Assembly (NCBI GenBank): GCA_023101885.1
Contig: JALPQD010000396.1
Coordinates: forward strand, 1,563,339 to 1,627,338
Length of the DNA stretch: 64,000 bases
From: Typhlomys cinereus
Taxonomy: Eukaryota; Chordata; Mammalia; Rodentia; Platacanthomyidae
Direction: 5' to 3'
The position numbers and the translations under genes are program-made. Shown here piece by piece: positions 46,985-58,979 of this stretch. The notes beneath the pieces were generated by a model. It did no database searches. It saw nothing but the letters and a program-made list of their open reading frames with translations, and had not been told where the DNA came from. The stretch's first letter is position 1. Each line of letters opens with the position of its first letter.

Positions 46985-47070
46985 CAAGCCCTAGGAGTGT
47001 ATCTCAATGGCAGAGCACTAGCCTAGCACAAGTGATACTCAGAGTTTGCTATCCAGCATCTCAAAGTAAA
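46985..47070 (+). repeat. ID-like SINE
   Basis: ccctaggagtgtatctcaat, then ggcagagcactagcctagca, is a recognisable ID head. Confidence 0.65.
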
Positions 47071-47494
47071 TTATATGATTTAAAATATCAGTTGTTAAAA
47101 TTGAAAAATCCTGCAATAGAACAACAATGGAGGATATTCTGCGGTTTTTGTGGTTGATATTAAAACCACCAATGAATAAAAATATCGACTATTCATGGAA
47201 ATTCACTTGAGGCCAATTTGTATTTTGTAAAGAGATACATTAGGACAGATTATTCCATCACAGAGAAACAATTTTTTGGTTTTTCACTAGAAAAAGTAGA
47301 GAAAAGCCTGCTGTTCTCAGAGGTCATAATTTACATAACACATACATGGCTGGTTTTCAGCGAAATCTCCAGAGCATCAGTATATTGATATGCAAACAAC
47401 ATGACTTTTCAAATATGTCCAAATTAAATTCTCATCAATGACTAATGTTTTTAAGATCTTTATTTTTGAGCAGCGTTGTTTGTAAGTTTGTTTC

Positions 47495-47635
47495 TTTATT
47501 AGAGACAGGGTCTTCTATGTATCTCAGGATGGCATGGAACTTGTTATGTAACTCAGACTTGCCTCAAACTCCTGATCCTCTTGTCTCAGCTTTCCAAGTG
47601 CTGCATTGTAGACATGCATCACCACGCCCACCTAT
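47495..47635 (-). mobile_element. B1-type SINE
   Basis: agagacagggtcttctatgt, then cctcaaactcctgatcctct and gcatcaccacgccca, is the reverse complement of a B1 element with an A-rich tail. Confidence 0.8.
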
Positions 47636-47968
47636 CTTCCCATTTTAAATAGTTTTAAGTGTCTCATCACTTCCTCTTGAATTCTATCTTACAATATTGG
47701 ATGTTACTTCTGAATATTCTATGTTGCAGTTCATGTTTTGTTAGTTGTTCCTCCTGGTCATCCAAAACTCCATACTTTGTACTTTCAGATGCACTTAGAA
47801 AAATTCTCCACCTTTCAGTGAACAATCTTCAGATACAATGTGCTATGATCAGAGAAGGATCTTGGGCCACTCTTCTAGCACTGAATGGCACAAATCATAC
47901 ATAACATTCCTGGATAATCATTTTCTCTTCCATTAGAGATGGTTTTACTCCTTTCAATGTGTTTTGGT

Positions 47969-47969
<1 letters not shown>

Positions 47970-48013
<44 letters not shown>

Positions 48014-48240
48014 ACAAGGGTTCTTGGGTGAATGTATGCCTATGGAGGCCTAAGATAACATTGAGAGTTATCCCGGATTGCTCTACCTCCTTATTGCTTT
48101 GCTCTGAGGTTTCTCAGGCTTCACCTTCTAGGACCAGAAGTGCAAGCCACCTGACATTTTTACGTGAATCTGAGGATCAGAACTCAGATCCTTTTGCTTA
48201 CAAAGCAAAGTCTTTAAACCCTGAGCTATCTTCTAGCCCC
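47970..48240 (-). mobile_element. B2-type SINE with long (TG)n tail
   Basis: A (TG)n run at 47970-48012, body gagagttatcccggattgct and ttattgctttgctctgaggt, and the tRNA head complement ending ctagccccac. This copy shows the uninterrupted body and so defines the block inserted in the copy at 20344-20784. Confidence 0.8.
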
Positions 48241-48249
48241 ACATATTTT

Positions 48250-49010
48250 GTTTATCATTTAAGAATTGTATCATACATGCTTTTGGTAAAAAGTCAAATA
48301 AGTAGCACTGTTGCAATTGTCCCTCCTTCAACAGTTTCTCATCCATATATCCCAAATACGATTACTATTAACACTGGTTTGAGCTCTTCCTAATTTTCAT
48401 CCATAATTGTACCATATGAGCATCTGGGTTCTTCAAGTGCACGCATGTATGATGTGCAGCATTTGAATGTATGGGTGTGGGTGGATTTGCATATAAATGC
48501 TTAGGATTTTGTTCACTTTCCAATACATCCAAATCCATATAAATATTTCAGTCAATCTTGGGTCATCTTTAATGTAACTGTACATTATCTGCTCATTCTG
48601 TTTTGTTAGATTTGTAGGCTGTTTGTTTTTATTATTGATGTTAGAAAATGTGCTTTAAAGCTTGTGTGGTGGTGCATGCCTGAAGCAGAGCAACCACAGC
48701 TCTTGGCCAGCCTGGGCTTCATAGCAAGCTTCTGTCTTCAAAAAAGAAAAAAAAATTAGTTAAAAAACCTTATAAAAAGAATGAGAAATAATTAAGTGTG
48801 TGATATCACTGAAAATAACAGTAAATTAATTTTTAAGGATTTTATAAAACAACAGCACTCGTGCTTTCTTGTTATAGAAATCTTCTCAGAGTGAATTCTT
48901 AGAAGTGGAGTTTGTAAGAGTTGCATTCTTAAATAACAGAATTGTCACAGAGTTACCCTCCAAAATGATTATATCAATGTACCAGTAAGTAATTCTAAAG
49001 TTTCCATTTT
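48250..49010 (-). mobile_element. Ancient L1 (L1M-type) remnant, with B1 inserted
   Basis: aaaaagtcaaataagtagca, ccctccttcaacagtttctc, gtgaattcttagaagtggag and accctccaaaatgattatat follow the 3' region of old L1M elements in reverse orientation. A plus-strand B1 piece lies at 48658-48755. Assignment is from recall of the family layout. Confidence 0.45.
48658..48755 (+). repeat. B1-type SINE, internally shortened
   Basis: agcttgtgtggtggtgcatg, then ggccagcctgggcttcatag and an A-rich tail. The middle is missing, so it is a short or deleted B1. Confidence 0.6.
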
Positions 49011-49868
49011 TGTTTTCTTAACTATACTTAAGTGCTTGAGACTAGTTTCCTGCATCTGAGCAAAGAAACCTCCTTAGTTTCTGTTTCCACATAAGTTATT
49101 TACTGTTTTAGAGTGCCTTGCCCTGTGTCAATATTCTCCAGTTCTAAGTATTGAGAACATTCAAGAGCACTGAATGTGGACACTCATGCCAAGAGCATGT
49201 TAGCAGAACTTCCGGAACACTGTGAACTTCAGGCTGGAAGGCATCAGCCTGGCTCCTTATCATGCTGCCTCTACCCCCCTTCTCCTGGAGAGACATACTT
49301 TCTTTCCTTACCACAAGAAAGTGTTTTTTCTTAGCAATAAGTGAAAAGAAATGGGCTACAGAACTTACATTCACAGATTTAAAATGTTCATGATTAATAT
49401 CATTTTTGCTTCTGCTACATAAACCACTGAAAGCAACATTCATAGCAGTTGGACAGAATTTCATCCCAAATACCTCAAATAAAATGTCATACTCAAAAAA
49501 AATGTCATACTCAATTCACAGTGTATAATTTATATAAATCTATATTATTTAGTAATTTATTATGTATTTCTGATGTGTTTGTTTGAAAAAATATACTTTG
49601 AGCCTTCAAATGCCTAATTTTAAGAGCCTATTGTTTATAACTTTCCCACTGGTGATATGAATTGATTTTTATTTAAATTTTTTTGGAAATTTGGGTATGT
49701 CTAACAGCAAAATCATCCACAGTGCCATCTGAACTGATCGCCATTGTTCACTGTTTGCTTGCTGCTTTATTTGAGAACACGATCTCGCCTTTTTCATCCT
49801 ATTCCATCATCACCATTGCCCTCTTCAGTATCTCTCCACAATATGAGGTTTTAAAAATCTCAGAATAG

Positions 49869-49948
49869 GGAGGAGGAGGGAGGGAGGGAACTGGTGTACC
49901 TATTAAGTTTGTATGAGCTGAAATAATAATAAAAAATGTATTATATAA
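49869..49948 (+). mobile_element. Extremely short L1 3'-end insertion (about 80 bp) with perfect TSD
   Basis: Holds only the end of the family-A L1 3' UTR: ggaggaggagggagggaggg, tgtacctattaagtttgtat and an A-rich tail. The 16-bp repeat aaaaatctcagaatag at 49853-49868 and 49949-49964 is identical on both sides, so the whole insertion can be delimited to the base. Confidence 0.9.
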
Positions 49949-51061
49949 AAAAATCTCAGAATAGTCTATTGCAGGGGTTTATGTTATTTATTTCAAACTA
50001 ACTGGATATATTTTGGTGATCTTTTATTTCATCATAATTGATGATTATAGTGATCTTCTCTAGGTGGATAACTTATCACACAGTTATGACTATTTTCTCA
50101 GTTTGAATTGCAGTATACTAAAAGCACAGATGTTAACATTCGAAACTATTAATTGAGAATTCAAATCTATCCTAAGTATTATAAACCTGAAAGAGACAGC
50201 ACTATGAACCACACAATAACCAAATATTGTCAGAATATTTCATGAGTTTTCCATACAAGCCAAAAGTATTGGGACACCTACCAAGTCATTGCAAACATCA
50301 TGATACGATAGAGAAGACAGTTACTTTCAATGTAGCACAGCAGGATAGTCATGACAAAGGAAAGCTTCAGTACACAGCAGCAGTGTTTACTGGTCAGCAG
50401 CCCTGACCATGTCCATAGTCAAATTTGTAAATGGACAATGCACAATGAAGGCAGTTAATAGATCACTGCCTATGCTTGTCCAATTTTGCATTTATTTGAT
50501 CTCTCCCCACAAAATCTTGATTCTCACTTGCTCTCTAGTCTCTAAGGCACCTAGACCTTTAATGATTAAACTTAGATGTGGCATGCCACGTGACAGCATT
50601 GCATGGAGCAGTCACATTCAAATTGAACAGGTTGTTACAATTTTTAACAGTAAATCCTCCCATGGGTTTAAAGGTTCCAAACCTAAACAATCATGTTTGA
50701 ATAGATACTCTGATTTTTAACACTACACACCGTACAGAATGAAGCAAATTATCATGCTATAACCCATAAATATGTGCAGTTGTACGTAAGAGGTATATTT
50801 TTAAAAGTCTCCCTTGATTCATTTCCAGTGTCTTAAACATTCACTCAAATGAGATTCATTCAAGTTGCTCAAAACAGATTTGTCCCAATAAATCCAGGTT
50901 TATTTCAGAAAATGTTTTATGAAAGTCTAATGATGGTTTGAAAAAATTAGTCTCCATTTCCCTATTTTTCATTTCTTTCCTATTTCCCTTTTATTTCTTG
51001 AATTGATTCTTCTTTTTAAAATGTGTTTTTATCTCTGTTTGGGATTTTCTTCTTATTGTTT

Positions 51062-51172
51062 CCTAGGGACAGGATTTCTAAGTGTCACCTAAACTTGGCC
51101 TAGTATACAAGATTCTCCTCTCTTAGCCTCCCAGCCGCCAGATTACAAGCAAGTGCCACCATACCTGACATA
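51062..51172 (-). repeat. B1-type SINE, diverged
   Basis: agggacaggatttctaagtg, then cttagcctcccagccgccag and gcaagtgccaccatacctga, is the reverse complement of a B1 element. Confidence 0.65.
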
Positions 51173-51702
51173 TCTTTCATTTTTTCTTCTTTAATTGGGC
51201 CTAAGAAAGGAACTTTAATTCACTTTTCTGTTTAGTGTCCTTTGTCAATATAAATTTTAGAATTATTGATAATACACATCTATTTTCCTTAATAATATTA
51301 ATTATATAACTCAACAGACCATTAGTGTTAAGTCATTCAGAGGCAAATATCCCAAATCAGGGATGTCTTTTGGAGTCACCTAGATTGCTGAAAAAGAAAT
51401 TCATTCAAAGTTTTGTTCAATATCAGTACTGTTGTACAGTGTCACTCTACCAAGGTCATGGACATAGTAACATCTTGACTCTGTGCTCTGAATTCTATCA
51501 GCACTAAAGGTATCTTTTCTGTTGAATGTGATTCTCCTTTACAAACCAAATCATATCCTTTGGCACTACTATTAGAAAATTGTGAGTTGACTGTTGTGCA
51601 GAATAATGAAGAGCACACAGCAGAAGACCGACTGGCAAAGTGATACAAGCCGAGCTGAAAGGAATGAATGTTATATTAGGGCCTCACCATTTGCATACAG
51701 AC

Positions 51703-51834
51703 CTGCAGAGAGAATTTCCTTCGGAGTCAGCACAGTCAGGTAGGAAATGTTAGCCAGTAAATAAACCACAGTTACTAGTGGTAGTGCTGTAAAGATGCAT
51801 TTAGGAATTGTCTTATTGGGTTTCTTCAGCTCCC
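51703..51834 (-). CDS. SLC7A13: SLC7A13 exon 2
   Basis: 132 nt. Two bases complete a split Gly codon begun in exon 1, then 43 residues (ELKKPNKTIPKCIFTALPLV through LTVLTPKEILSA), then one base of the split Asp codon finished in exon 3. It covers one transmembrane helix of the SLC7 fold and flanking loops. The acceptor is TTGTAG and the donor GTCTGT. Phases agree with both neighbours and no defect is visible. Confidence 0.94.
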
Positions 51835-52071
51835 CTACAACACATGAAACAACACATAAAAGATCAAAATCAAACTATGTAAAAAAATACTATTTCCTAA
51901 ATTTATCTTTAAAGTTATTCATGCATTAAATATTAAGCTGGATTCTCTTTTCACTCTACTGCCACACACATACCAACACCAATACACTAATACACTCACA
52001 TATATGTACACATACACATATACACATGGATGTATATACATACATTTTAATGGATGCAAACACACAAGCAG

Positions 52072-52410
52072 TGCTGGGGAGATGGTTCAGGGATTAGAGT
52101 CTTTGTCTTACAAGCAAAATAACCTCAGTTTGGATCCCCAGATCCCACATAAAAATTTCAGGTGGACCTACAACTCCAGCAACCTACAACTCTAGCCCTG
52201 AATTGCAGAGCCTGGGAAATGCCAGAACAAAGCAATAAGGAAACAGAGCAATCCAGGATGATTTCCAGTGTTATTTTAGTCTTTCACAGACAAGCATACT
52301 CAAATGCCCTCTTATGCACATGTTCCTCCCAGCACACATGTGGGAAAAAAATACACACATGCAAGCACGCATATACACACACCACACGCATACATGTATG
52401 TAAATTGTTG
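52072..52410 (+). mobile_element. B2-type SINE
   Basis: Head gtgctggggagatggttcag, B-box region cagtttggatccccagatcc, body with gagcctgggaaatgcc and ataaggaaacagagcaatcc, and an irregular CA/TG tail. It belongs to the same subgroup as 20344 and 47970. Confidence 0.75.
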
Positions 52411-53011
52411 CATAACCACTCACTGCTGAGTTAGGTGCTAAATGAAGAAAAAGAGACATTTTTTTTCCTGAAAAAACTATTATTTCTAGAAACACAAGAT
52501 TTGAGCTTACAGTGCCCATTCCATTTGAAACCCACTTCCATCTTCAGCCTCCGGCAGTAGGAGAAAAGCACTGAGTGCAGGTAGCGGGAACACAAAAATG
52601 AGTAAAACCTCCACAAGGCTTAACCTCAGGGATAAACCTCACATTAGCTCATCACATAAACAGCAGTTAAAATCATGGCTGTGGCAAGTGACCATATGAA
52701 CAGAAAAAATGGCTGAGAGGATCTATCACATGTCAGCTTGAGGATCCCTTTTACTATCTCTGTTTTATCAACAGACTGAACTATTTTAAAAAGGCATGTC
52801 CCTTCTTGCCAAAATGTCTCTTGTCTTATGTGAAATGTTATTTCCTTCTTAGCTGTCTGCTTATCCGTTAAGTCCTCTTCAGACCTCAGCAAAAACATTA
52901 TCTCTTCTGGAAAAATTGGAGTGGAAACTTCCTGACAAGCAGGAACATCTCATCAATACAGTATCAAAGCATATATTAAAAAGAGTTACAGGCTCAATAT
53001 GAAATTCCCTT

Positions 53012-53661
53012 ATTTATTTATTTATTTATTTCTTCCACTCATACAATGTTGATAAGTACCCGATTCCCCTCCTTTCCTCCCTCCACTCCTCCCTGAATCG
53101 TCTTGTTCTCTCCCCCCTTTTCCCCTTCCTTCCCCCCCTTTCTCCCAGTGCGCCCCCCCCCCCATTCCTGGAGCATCCTTTAGTGTGCATATCAAACTTC
53201 CCTCTCAGTCCTCCTCTCTGATGAGGTGTAAGGATTCAGTGGCATTGCCTATAGCTCTTTTTTGTGTTCCCCTTTAGTAGAGGAACACTATTGTTGTTAA
53301 TCCCTTGCCTCTAAGGATCGTAGTGCCTGTGATCCATGCTAGACTATGGGGGGTTCAATGATATTTGGTAATTGCGCAGATCATGCAAAGTCTTATTATG
53401 ATTACTTCAGCCCTAACTTGTATGGAGTATCTTGCACATCGTTGCTCATCCCCATCTTTAGGCTCTTACAATCTCGCCACCCTCTCTTCTACAAATTTCC
53501 CTGAGCTTTAGGATGGGGAGAGATTAGGCTGGCCTGGTTCCAGGTGGTTGATGTAGAATCTCTGATTTTCTGAATTATGGTTTTTTGATTTTTTTTTCAG
53601 TTTTGCTGCTCCTGCACCACCTTGGCTCCATCCTGATGGGTATTGGATATCACCCCCTGGC
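53012..53661 (-). mobile_element. 5'-truncated L1 3' UTR, family A, with TSD
   Basis: On the plus strand it opens with a (TTTA)n/T-rich tail complement, ttccactcatacaatgttga and a pyrimidine block, and ends tattggatatcaccccctgg. It matches 37430-37999 in the same orientation. The 12-bp repeat tgaaattccctt at 53000-53011 and 53662-53673 is a perfect target-site duplication. It is in the sense direction of SLC7A13. Confidence 0.88.
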
Positions 53662-54675
53662 TGAAATTCCCTTTTAATGTGGACTTTTTTTTTTTTACCA
53701 TTTCTTTATTCCAATAGTAAGTGGGGGGAAAGAAAGAAAGACATAGAGAGAGAGAGAGACTAGTATAGATTAGTAGTTTACCAAGTGCCCAGCATTCATA
53801 TTTTGGTGCTTGTGTTTGAACCCCAGTGCCACAAAAAGTAGTAATTTAATATTGTGCATATTAAATTTTCTAGAATGATACTATATTCAAATATTGTATA
53901 ATTTTCACATTTTCCCCAACTTTGCTCTCTAAAAATTGCTCCCTGACATAATCTGTATACTATAAATACCCTTGTAAATAAGCTACAACTTTTTACCTTG
54001 ACTACTGACAATAGAACCAGACATGGACTCCCATTTCCAGTGGATCCTCTGGAGGTCAGTCACTGCCAATTTCAAATATATATTCAAGAACTTGAAGCAA
54101 AGGTCAATAAGACTAAGAGAATCAAGAGAAAAGCATAAAATAGTGGTTTAAAAAAGCAAGAAAGAGAATTCCAAAGTTTCTCTATTTCCTCTTGCTCGAT
54201 AATGGTTGTTCAGATTTTTCTTGATATATAGCACTATTCCTCCAGCAAACTGTCTTTTGGTTGCAAGCAAATACATAAGGATTTCTGACCCTTAAAACCA
54301 AATCATCTTGGCTAATAAATACTTGTGTTTTGACATATTGAATCTCTTCCATCTATTCAGGGATCAACTGTCCACATGAGTTGATTAAGCAGTCAAAGAA
54401 TAAAAAATTAATATAGCTCAGATTTTAACTCTGTACTACTGACCATTTGCGGGTTTTGGACTAACTATTGACTGATAAGGTCTCAAACTGTTTAACCATA
54501 TATTGGAAGAAATGGAAACCCTAGAGGCAATAATTTCAACACCAGTGTCTAGTACTTAATAAATGCTTTAAAAATAGCTGCCATTGGGCTATGGATTACA
54601 ACTCATTGTTAAGGCAATTGCATAAAACATATAAGATCAGAGTTAAATCCTTAGCAGTAGAAAGAAAGAAAGTAT

Positions 54676-54676
<1 letters not shown>

Positions 54677-54706
<30 letters not shown>
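54677..54706. repeat. (AG)n microsatellite
   Basis: A short GA run of about 30 bp following an ID-like fragment (54592-54675). Confidence 0.9.
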
Positions 54707-54709
<3 letters not shown>

Positions 54710-56034
54710 TAGAAGGATGGAGAAAGAGATTTTTCTTGCCTCAGAAGTTGAAGTACCCATTGAGTCACAAAATGTTCAAGAAAACTCTCCCAAACTTCTT
54801 TTCTCAGTACACCACTATTTAACCCAGTGCAATGATTTTTCTCTTATGCATAGAGCTCATGTCATCCAAGTCTTAGGTTTTATCCTCAGACTCCTCAGCT
54901 TCTCAAGCATTTCATCATGAAAGTGTATCTGTTCTTTTGGCTTACTTTTGGTAAGTCTATGTCTTACCTGGCTTCTTTACTACATTTACTTTCTCTACCT
55001 ACAGCCTAAAAGTTGACATTGTCTAGTTATCCTCTCCAGTCCTGGGTTCTTCCTCATAAGTACTTGTCTCAATATTTCATATCTCACCAGGACCATAAGC
55101 CATCATATATAAACAGTTTCATGTACATGCTATTCCTTACATGCACCTTCTATGTTTTTGCTCTTTACTCTTATTTTTCTATTACTGAAACTTTTACCTA
55201 ATTCAAATTTTTAGCTTTTTACACTTGACAACAATGAAAAGTGATTTTTCTTTCTACTGAATTTCTACAGCAATGGAAATGGTTCCTTGACTGTGCATTT
55301 ACTACTCTGTGCCATTAATAATTTTTAAGGCACAGAGATACAGTAAGTCATGATGGCCATTTTAGAATTTAAAAAATAAGTCTAGAGTGGAAAAGATACT
55401 TTCCATGTTTGGGTAGTGGGGGGAAGGGTCCATAAGATGAGAGGAACTTTTTGTTCAAGTGTTAATAGCTATGATCAATGTTTAAAAAATAAATGAGATT
55501 ATTGCTAAAAAAAAATAGATTGAAGTTCAGCAATAAAGTCACAAATGAATGTGAAAAGACCCCAAGGCAGTAGTAAAAAAAGAATATTGACTTCAAGAAT
55601 AGAGACTGACCTGGAAAATAAAATGCAAAAACATGATTTTCTTTTTAACTCACAAGCCTAGTATAAGTACAAAGCCAAGTTCAGTTCCTGAATCTTTGCT
55701 TTGAAGTTCTGAGTGAGCAAAGGAAAGAATGTATCCTTGGAGAGCCACCTCTGTGCCCCAGTGTTTCCATGGACAACAAGGGGATCCTGGAGCTGTAGGA
55801 ACAGTTACATCTCCAGTGATGTGGGAGGGCCAGGCTAAAAGCAAGAAGCGTCCCTGGACTCCCGTAATGATTTTTACCACTACTTGCTACTATTTGCATT
55901 TTGGCTAATTTACAATTTACATGTATCCAAAGTTGCAGGATGGCAACTCCTATAATATACACATGAAGACTGTAGCTTTATTACTCATTTCAAATGTTTA
56001 ACACAAAATAAGCCAATTTGGTACAAAATATTTT

Positions 56035-56105
56035 TTGGTGGTACTGAGGATCAAATCTAGGATCTCATGTGTGCTAAGCAAACCACTGAACTATGCCTTG
56101 GGACA
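56035..56105 (-). repeat. ID-like SINE fragment
   Basis: gtggtactgaggatcaaatc, then gtgtgctaagcaaaccactg and aactatgcc, reads on the minus strand as an ID head with a degenerate B box. Confidence 0.5.
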
Positions 56106-56559
56106 CAATTTGTACTAGTGTATGAACTTTTAATATTCCATCCATTTATGAAAGAAAAAGGATGAAATGTAATTTCACAAATATAGTCTGCTGTATAATT
56201 CCTGTACTACAGTTTTATTGAAAAGAATTATTTCCACAATCTGAGCAGTTAGGCATTAATAGAAAAGAAAGTAGGTTAATTCAGAGGTCCCAGATTTGTA
56301 ATCCCAGAAAAGAAAGCTGAAGAAGAGTATTTACTCAGTAACAGAAAGCCTTCAGAAGGAAGTGGAAACTAATTTAGTGCAGGGAACAAGTGTGAGGCAG
56401 ACGTAGACCAATTTAGAATGTCAGAGCAAAAGAGATTTAGATCTTTTATTTAAGACGAAGCTCAAAACGTAACACAAAAAGCTGTTCACCTCCTAATTCG
56501 TGCAATGTATTAATTAGTCCATGACTTAGTTTTGTTTTCTGAAAAAGATAGCCGATTAC

Positions 56560-57245
56560 CTGCTATATAGGTAAAACTTCCTCCACCTGAAAATGCGAAG
56601 TATCCTTGGAAGACAGCTTCCACGACCTGGGAGAGTTCTGGAAGCTCAGCATCAAAGGCGCCCCGAAGCCTTTCCACATTCTCCTTCTTGCCTCGTGCCA
56701 GCAAGATCACGCCACTGAGGGAAATGAGGCCGAGAATGACCATTTTCAGCAGGGTACTCAGCGTCTGCAGCCAGGACAGCTCTTTCACCCCTCGAGAGTT
56801 CAGGATCCCCACTATCCACAGCACAGCCAGGGCCAGACACTTCTTGGGCAGGGTTGGCGCGGAGCAGCTGGGGTAGAAAGGCTGGATGCCATATTCTGCC
56901 AGCAGCAGCGCCTGGCTGGCGATGAGGCCCGGGCCCACGAACACGGACGTCCAAAGTCTCAGGAAGGCCACCGAGGGACCGAAGCACCTCTGGATAAAAT
57001 AGTAGTGCGCGCCAGTGCACGGGAAGGTTATCCCTATCTCTGCCGTGCACTAGCGTGCTGGTCAGGGACAGCAGCGCGCAGGCAGCCCAAATGCACAGGG
57101 ATAAGCCCACGTTCATGCCAGAGTGCTCCAGCACGGCTTTCGGGGACACAAAAATTCCTGCACCAATTATATTAATAATTAAAAAATTCGTCCCCCAGAA
57201 ATAACCAAGTTCTCTCTTAAGTTGGATTTTCTTTTCTTTATCCAT
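56560..57245 (-). CDS. SLC7A13: SLC7A13 exon 1 with a one-base frameshift
   Basis: Start ATG at 57245-57243 in a strong context (A at -3, G at +4). The first 65 residues (MDKEKKIQLKRELGYFWG to SLTSTL) are intact and carry GAGIFVSP at 28-35, the substrate-site signature of APC-fold transporters. Directly after Leu65 an extra base (about 57050) shifts the frame; family sequence then continues one frame over (CTAEIGITFPCTGAHYYF, then AFLRLWTSVF to FTYIAG). The shifted frame stops near 56652. The exon is 686 nt; the phase to exon 2 requires 685, which independently supports a single extra base. The Cys near residue 127 (FYPSC) is the expected bridge site to a heavy chain. The partner reported in kidney is SLC3A1 (rBAT), for import of cystine, aspartate and glutamate in the proximal tubule S3 segment. 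Confidence 0.9.
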
Positions 57246-58039
57246 TATAAATGGGGAGTTTTAAAATTCTAACAAAGTTGCAAGGCCTGAATGTTTCCGC
57301 CTATATGTTTGAAAGGGCTGCTCATGGATACTCTGACATAAAATCAAGCTGTGCTTTTTGCCCTACTTTCACAAAGTATAGTCTATCTTCAATAATTAAC
57401 AAAGCATAGGTGACACATTTAAGTAAAATAGATTACTTGAGAAGGTTTAGTTTGACTTGTCTTTTAATTATTGTCAAAATAAGACATTCAGATGAAAAGA
57501 AAGGAATTTCAAAAATACAGGACTTGCAGGGTGAAGCTTTGCCAAAATCTTCTTTCCTAAACACAATTCCTAGTTCTAAGACATGTTCTAAGAATATCTT
57601 TTAACTTTTGAAAAATTTCTGTTCACAGGGTATAAGCTGTTATGTGTTGTGACTCAGAGATTGGTCGGTGGGAAAAATCCCTACATGCAGGTCATTTGTT
57701 AGAAACAATCAGCTGCAGAAACTGAGCACAGCAAATTCCCAAGGCAACAGTAGTAGTTCAGGAAGGCTGAATCCCATCCTAGATTTTCTAGAGGAAATGG
57801 GCACAGAATCTTCAAAAACCTCTGGTAGATTCCTGAAAAATCTCAAAAGGCTGTGGGCATGTTCCTACCTGTGAAAATGCCCAGGAAATAACTGAAGGAA
57901 TTCTACATGCAGCACAGTGATGTTTCACAATTAAGGAAGAAACAAACATATACGAAGATAAAGAAAAACTGAAGGACTGCCACTATCAGGTTTGCTCTGA
58001 CTCTGTCATCTGAAAAGCAAGTGAAGAAGTGGAGTAATT
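57246..58039. other. SLC7A13 upstream region
   Basis: This must contain the 5' UTR and proximal promoter of SLC7A13 unless a non-coding exon lies further right. I see no CpG island, in keeping with tissue-restricted expression, and no clear TATA box that I would assign. Confidence 0.4.
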
Positions 58040-58460
58040 TAATTTCTATTGGAGAACCAGTGTCCCTTAGGAATGTCCCATCCTGTGAAAACCATGCCCA
58101 CCAATCCTCCAGCTTCTTTCCCTAGCTTCCCTAAAAGCTCTGGGAGATTCACTGATAATTCATAGGCTATAAAATATGGTGACTCCACCCACCTCTCCCT
58201 CTCTCTCTTCTTCCAGCTCTATTGCCATACAATCCTGCTCATGACAGCTCTTTCCTCACACCATATGCCTATGGTAGCTCTTCTTATTTTCTGTGACCTT
58301 AAACTATTTCCTCTGCTCTAATGTTCTCCCACCTTAAGGCTATGGCTTCCTCCTTGCCCCCCTGGGACAAAGCACCCAAGACTTCCTTCTTCTCTCCTTT
58401 TTAATAAAACCCCTGCTTATACCTCTCAACATGTTCTGTTTCAATCTCCGGCTCTGAAAC
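58040..58460 (+). mobile_element. LTR-like block
   Basis: Ordered promoter/terminator signals in about 420 bp: gctataaaatatggtgactc (TATA-like, about 58168), a CT-rich tract, then aataaaacccctgcttatac (poly(A) signal at 58403), and an end near caatctccggctctgaaaca. This TATA-to-AATAAA spacing and ending resemble a retrotransposon LTR. No internal genes are present. The left boundary is unknown. Confidence 0.4.
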
Positions 58461-58543
58461 ACAAGAACCCCAAGGAAAAGCAAGCCCACATCAGTAGCGT
58501 CTCATCAGTAGCGTCTGCTCAGATTCATACCAGAAAGGAGATA

Positions 58544-58749
58544 TGGGACAGGTAAAATGGTTCAGTGGGTAAAAGCTCCTGTGTGTAAACGTGGTGTCTG
58601 AGTTAGATTGCTGAAGCTCACATGGTGGAAGGAGAAATCGATTTCTGAATGTTGTCTTCTGATCTCCACACACACGATGGCAGATGCAAACACCTGCTCA
58701 CTCTCTCTGTCTTTCTGTCTCTCTGTCTCAAATAAAATGTCTTAAAAGT
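58544..58749 (+). mobile_element. B2-like SINE (classical type)
   Basis: gggacaggtaaaatggttca, then gtgtctgagttagattgctg, catggtggaaggagaaatcg and ttgtcttctgatctccacac, ends with aaataaaatgtcttaaaag. It matches the layout of classical B2 rather than the GC-rich young family. Confidence 0.7.
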
Positions 58750-58979
58750 TAATATGGATTCAAATTTGTAAAGCTTATTTTCTCCTATGTAAAAGAAAAA
58801 TTTACAACTTTCATCACAAAGGGATAAGAGGTAGTTTATCCTGGAATCAAATCTGAGTAACCATGGCCCAGGAACACAGATTCAGGTTGCCCCAAATGCC
58901 ATGTTCTCCTGTGGTAACAGTTTCTTGGGGTTTTATAATCACAGAAAAAAGAAAAACACAATTCAAGAAACTTTTCCAA

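Larger units (their letters stand above)
45992..51702 (-). other. SLC7A13 intron 2
   Basis: Intron of about 5.7 kb with a young SINE (46269-46563), ID and B1 fragments, a SINE at 47970-48240, an ancient L1 remnant (48250-49010) and a tiny L1 3' end (49869-49948). The intervals 46575-46984 and 49965-51060 hold nothing I recognise. Confidence 0.8.
51835..56559 (-). other. SLC7A13 intron 1
   Basis: Intron of about 4.7 kb with a SINE (52072-52410), a minus-strand L1 3' end (53012-53661), possible L2 pieces near 52840-52930 and ID-like fragments at 54592-54675 and 56035-56105. Between 54710 and 56030 I recognise nothing firm. Confidence 0.75.

Noticed and set aside
56606..57175. 189-residue plus-strand open frame opposite SLC7A13 exon 1
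   Set aside because: It is the antisense shadow of a GC-rich coding exon. No family match and no splice or promoter signals.
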